From: Anaerolineae bacterium
GTDB lineage: Bacteria; Chloroflexota; Anaerolineae; Aggregatilineales; Phototrophicaceae
Direction: 5' to 3'
NCBI GenBank assembly: GCA_025454715.1
Contig: JALONY010000080.1
Location: 1 to 8,074 of the forward strand
Length of the DNA stretch: 8,074 nucleotides
In this document: in pieces, positions 7,015 through 8,074 of the stretch
Numbering within the stretch: the first letter of the stretch is position 1
Layout: every line of letters starts with the position of its first letter
The notes under the pieces: generated by a model
What the model saw: only the letters and a program-made list of their open reading frames with translations
The model's database searches: none
What the model was told of the DNA's origin: nothing
Program-made: the position numbers and the translations under genes

Positions 7015-7854
7015 CTGTCGGAGGCGAAGGCAGCCTGTGGGATGCGCCCGACATAGCGGATGTCGCACTCGGGCTCAGGGCTTTGCAAGGCCAGCGTGAC
7101 GGCCACCCCCCCATTCACCGTGGCAGCAATCTCGGCGGCGGGCGGCACGGTCGCCAACGCGGCGCACAACGTGAATTGTACATCGGAGCGGGCGGCGGGT
7201 AGGTTAGCCGTCAGCTGGACTTGCTCGGCCTTGCCTGTCCACGTCGCAAAGCGCGAATCGGGCAACAGGTGCAACCCCTCGATGTTGTCACCTTTGGGGA
7301 AGAAGCTTGCGCCGTAGCGATGCGTCAGCCGACCGGTCATGAAATACCCACGATACGCGCCCGTCGGGTCGAGGTGTGGGTGCTCGAAGGTGCGGTCGAT
7401 GGTGATGGAGGCGTAACCGCCCACCACCGCGTTCATCCGGTCGAGGATATCTGGATAATCGGAGAACATCAAAATGGACTTCTCGAAGCCGAACAGCAAA
7501 TCGAACGAATAGGGATCTTCGATGATGCTTTGCCAGAAGTAATTGTTTCCGCCCAATGGCTGAAACATCCCGCGAAACGGCACACTGTAGCGCTGGTATG
7601 CCTGCGAGACATCCCACCAGACCACGTAAGTGGTCGGCGCGAAATCCTCCAACGTCTCGAGGTAAGTCAGCGTCTCGTTGGTCGTCTCAAAGATGTCGTA
7701 GTTGTACAAGCGGTCATACAGCAGCACACTCGCGTGCCCGCCGACCGCCATGCTGATGACCGAGAAAGCCGCTGCCACTCCCCAGCCGCGCCAGCGCAAC
7801 ATCACCAGCCCGACGAAAGCGAGCGAGGCGACCGCCAGCATCGGCCACACCCAC

Positions 7855-7866
7855 CACCACGCAGGG
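7855..7866 (-). other. Apparent frameshift 1 (one base missing)
   Basis: On the minus strand the frame encoding VPALETALR gives way to the frame encoding WWWVWPMLAVAS around CTGCG/TGGTGG. One extra base between CTGCG and TGG would join them, and the repaired product aligns with the intact paralogue through MEASLREVVTVW. The exact base cannot be fixed; the site is next to a short TGG/GTG run that could slip. Confidence 0.7.
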
Positions 7867-8074
7867 CGGTCTCTAGGGCGGGGACAGTCACGCTCAGGGC
7901 GAACGGGGCGGCCAGCATCAACGCGACCAGCACGCCCTCGCGCTGGTTCAAGCGCACGCCCGCCGCCCCGAACAACGCGGCCAGCATCAAGAACACCCAC
8001 GGGATGATGAGCGACATGTACAGGTAGATGACGAGGAGCGGGTAGGTCAGGACGAAGTGCATCAGGACGAAACC

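Larger units (their letters stand above)
6916..8074 (-). pseudogene. Paralogous GT-C-like membrane protein, C-terminal part, with two apparent frameshifts (partial)
   Basis: The N-terminal part lies beyond the right edge. The coding signal runs in three frames in turn: 8074 to about 7861, about 7859 to about 7009, then about 7008 to the TGA at 6918-6916. Adding one base at each join gives 387 codons with the stop. The first part, with LLVIYLYMSLIIPWVFL and SVTVPALETAL, matches IYLYMSMVIPVVFL and VTVPVMEASL in the intact neighbour. The second carries four or fewer membrane segments and then SMAVGGHASVLLYDR, matching SVAVGGYAEVYKHDR. The soluble tail is much longer than in the neighbour (about 265 versus 130 residues) and includes a beta-rich stretch with a conserved-looking WTGKAEQVQL, perhaps a jelly-roll module. 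The third part ends RALGGMALLSARFDELGAP. Either the gene is decaying or the sequence has two indel errors; the data here cannot decide. The paralogue is intact. Confidence 0.75.

Noticed and set aside
7003..7866. Programmed ribosomal frameshifting in the broken membrane gene
   Set aside because: Neither site has a clear slippery heptamer followed by an evident stem or pseudoknot, and two separate programmed shifts in one membrane protein would be very unusual.

Overview
This is a compact, GC-rich (roughly 60-65 % by eye) bacterial window in which every recognisable gene lies on the minus strand. The genes abut or overlap, so it reads as one polycistronic unit transcribed from position 8074 towards position 1. 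Neither end of the unit is inside the window, and I see no promoter, terminator, RNA gene, CRISPR array or mobile element. The host cannot be fixed from this sequence. A free-living bacterium with a large surface-polysaccharide locus fits, and the short dehydratase subfamily and overall style recall Chloroflexota or similar phyla, but that is a weak impression.

Layout in order of transcription: (1) 8074-6916, the C-terminal part of a multi-pass membrane protein, broken by two apparent 1-nt frameshifts; (2) 6893-5253, an intact paralogue of it, with a GT-C-glycosyltransferase-like architecture; (3) 5219-4446, glucose-1-phosphate cytidylyltransferase (RfbF type); (4) 4453-3458, a CDP-glucose 4,6-dehydratase-like SDR (RfbG type); (5) 3461-2223, a sugar C-methyltransferase of the TylC3/TcaB9 type; (6) 2226-1678, an RmlC-type 3,5-epimerase; (7) 1681-731, a GtrB/DPM1-like GT2 polyprenyl-phosphate glycosyltransferase with two C-terminal membrane segments; (8) 744-1, a class I SAM methyltransferase with an N-terminal zinc-ribbon-like segment, cut by the left edge.

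Genes 3 to 8 are tightly coupled: overlaps of 8, 4, 4, 4 and 14 nt, three of them ATGA junctions. Read as a pathway, glucose-1-phosphate is activated with CTP and dehydrated to CDP-4-keto-6-deoxyglucose. The keto-sugar is then C-methylated (probably at C3) and epimerised (probably at C5), giving a CDP-linked branched 6-deoxy-hexos-4-ulose. The GT2 enzyme could load a sugar onto a polyprenyl-phosphate carrier, and the GT-C-like membrane proteins could use such a lipid-linked sugar outside the membrane. No 4-ketoreductase, aminotransferase, 3-deoxygenase or GtrA-like flippase is visible, so the finished sugar cannot be named.

The points most worth a second look are the CDP-branched-sugar cassette, the tandem membrane paralogues with different C-terminal domains, and the two frameshifts. 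The second frameshift makes the two membrane genes look like one 915-codon fusion.
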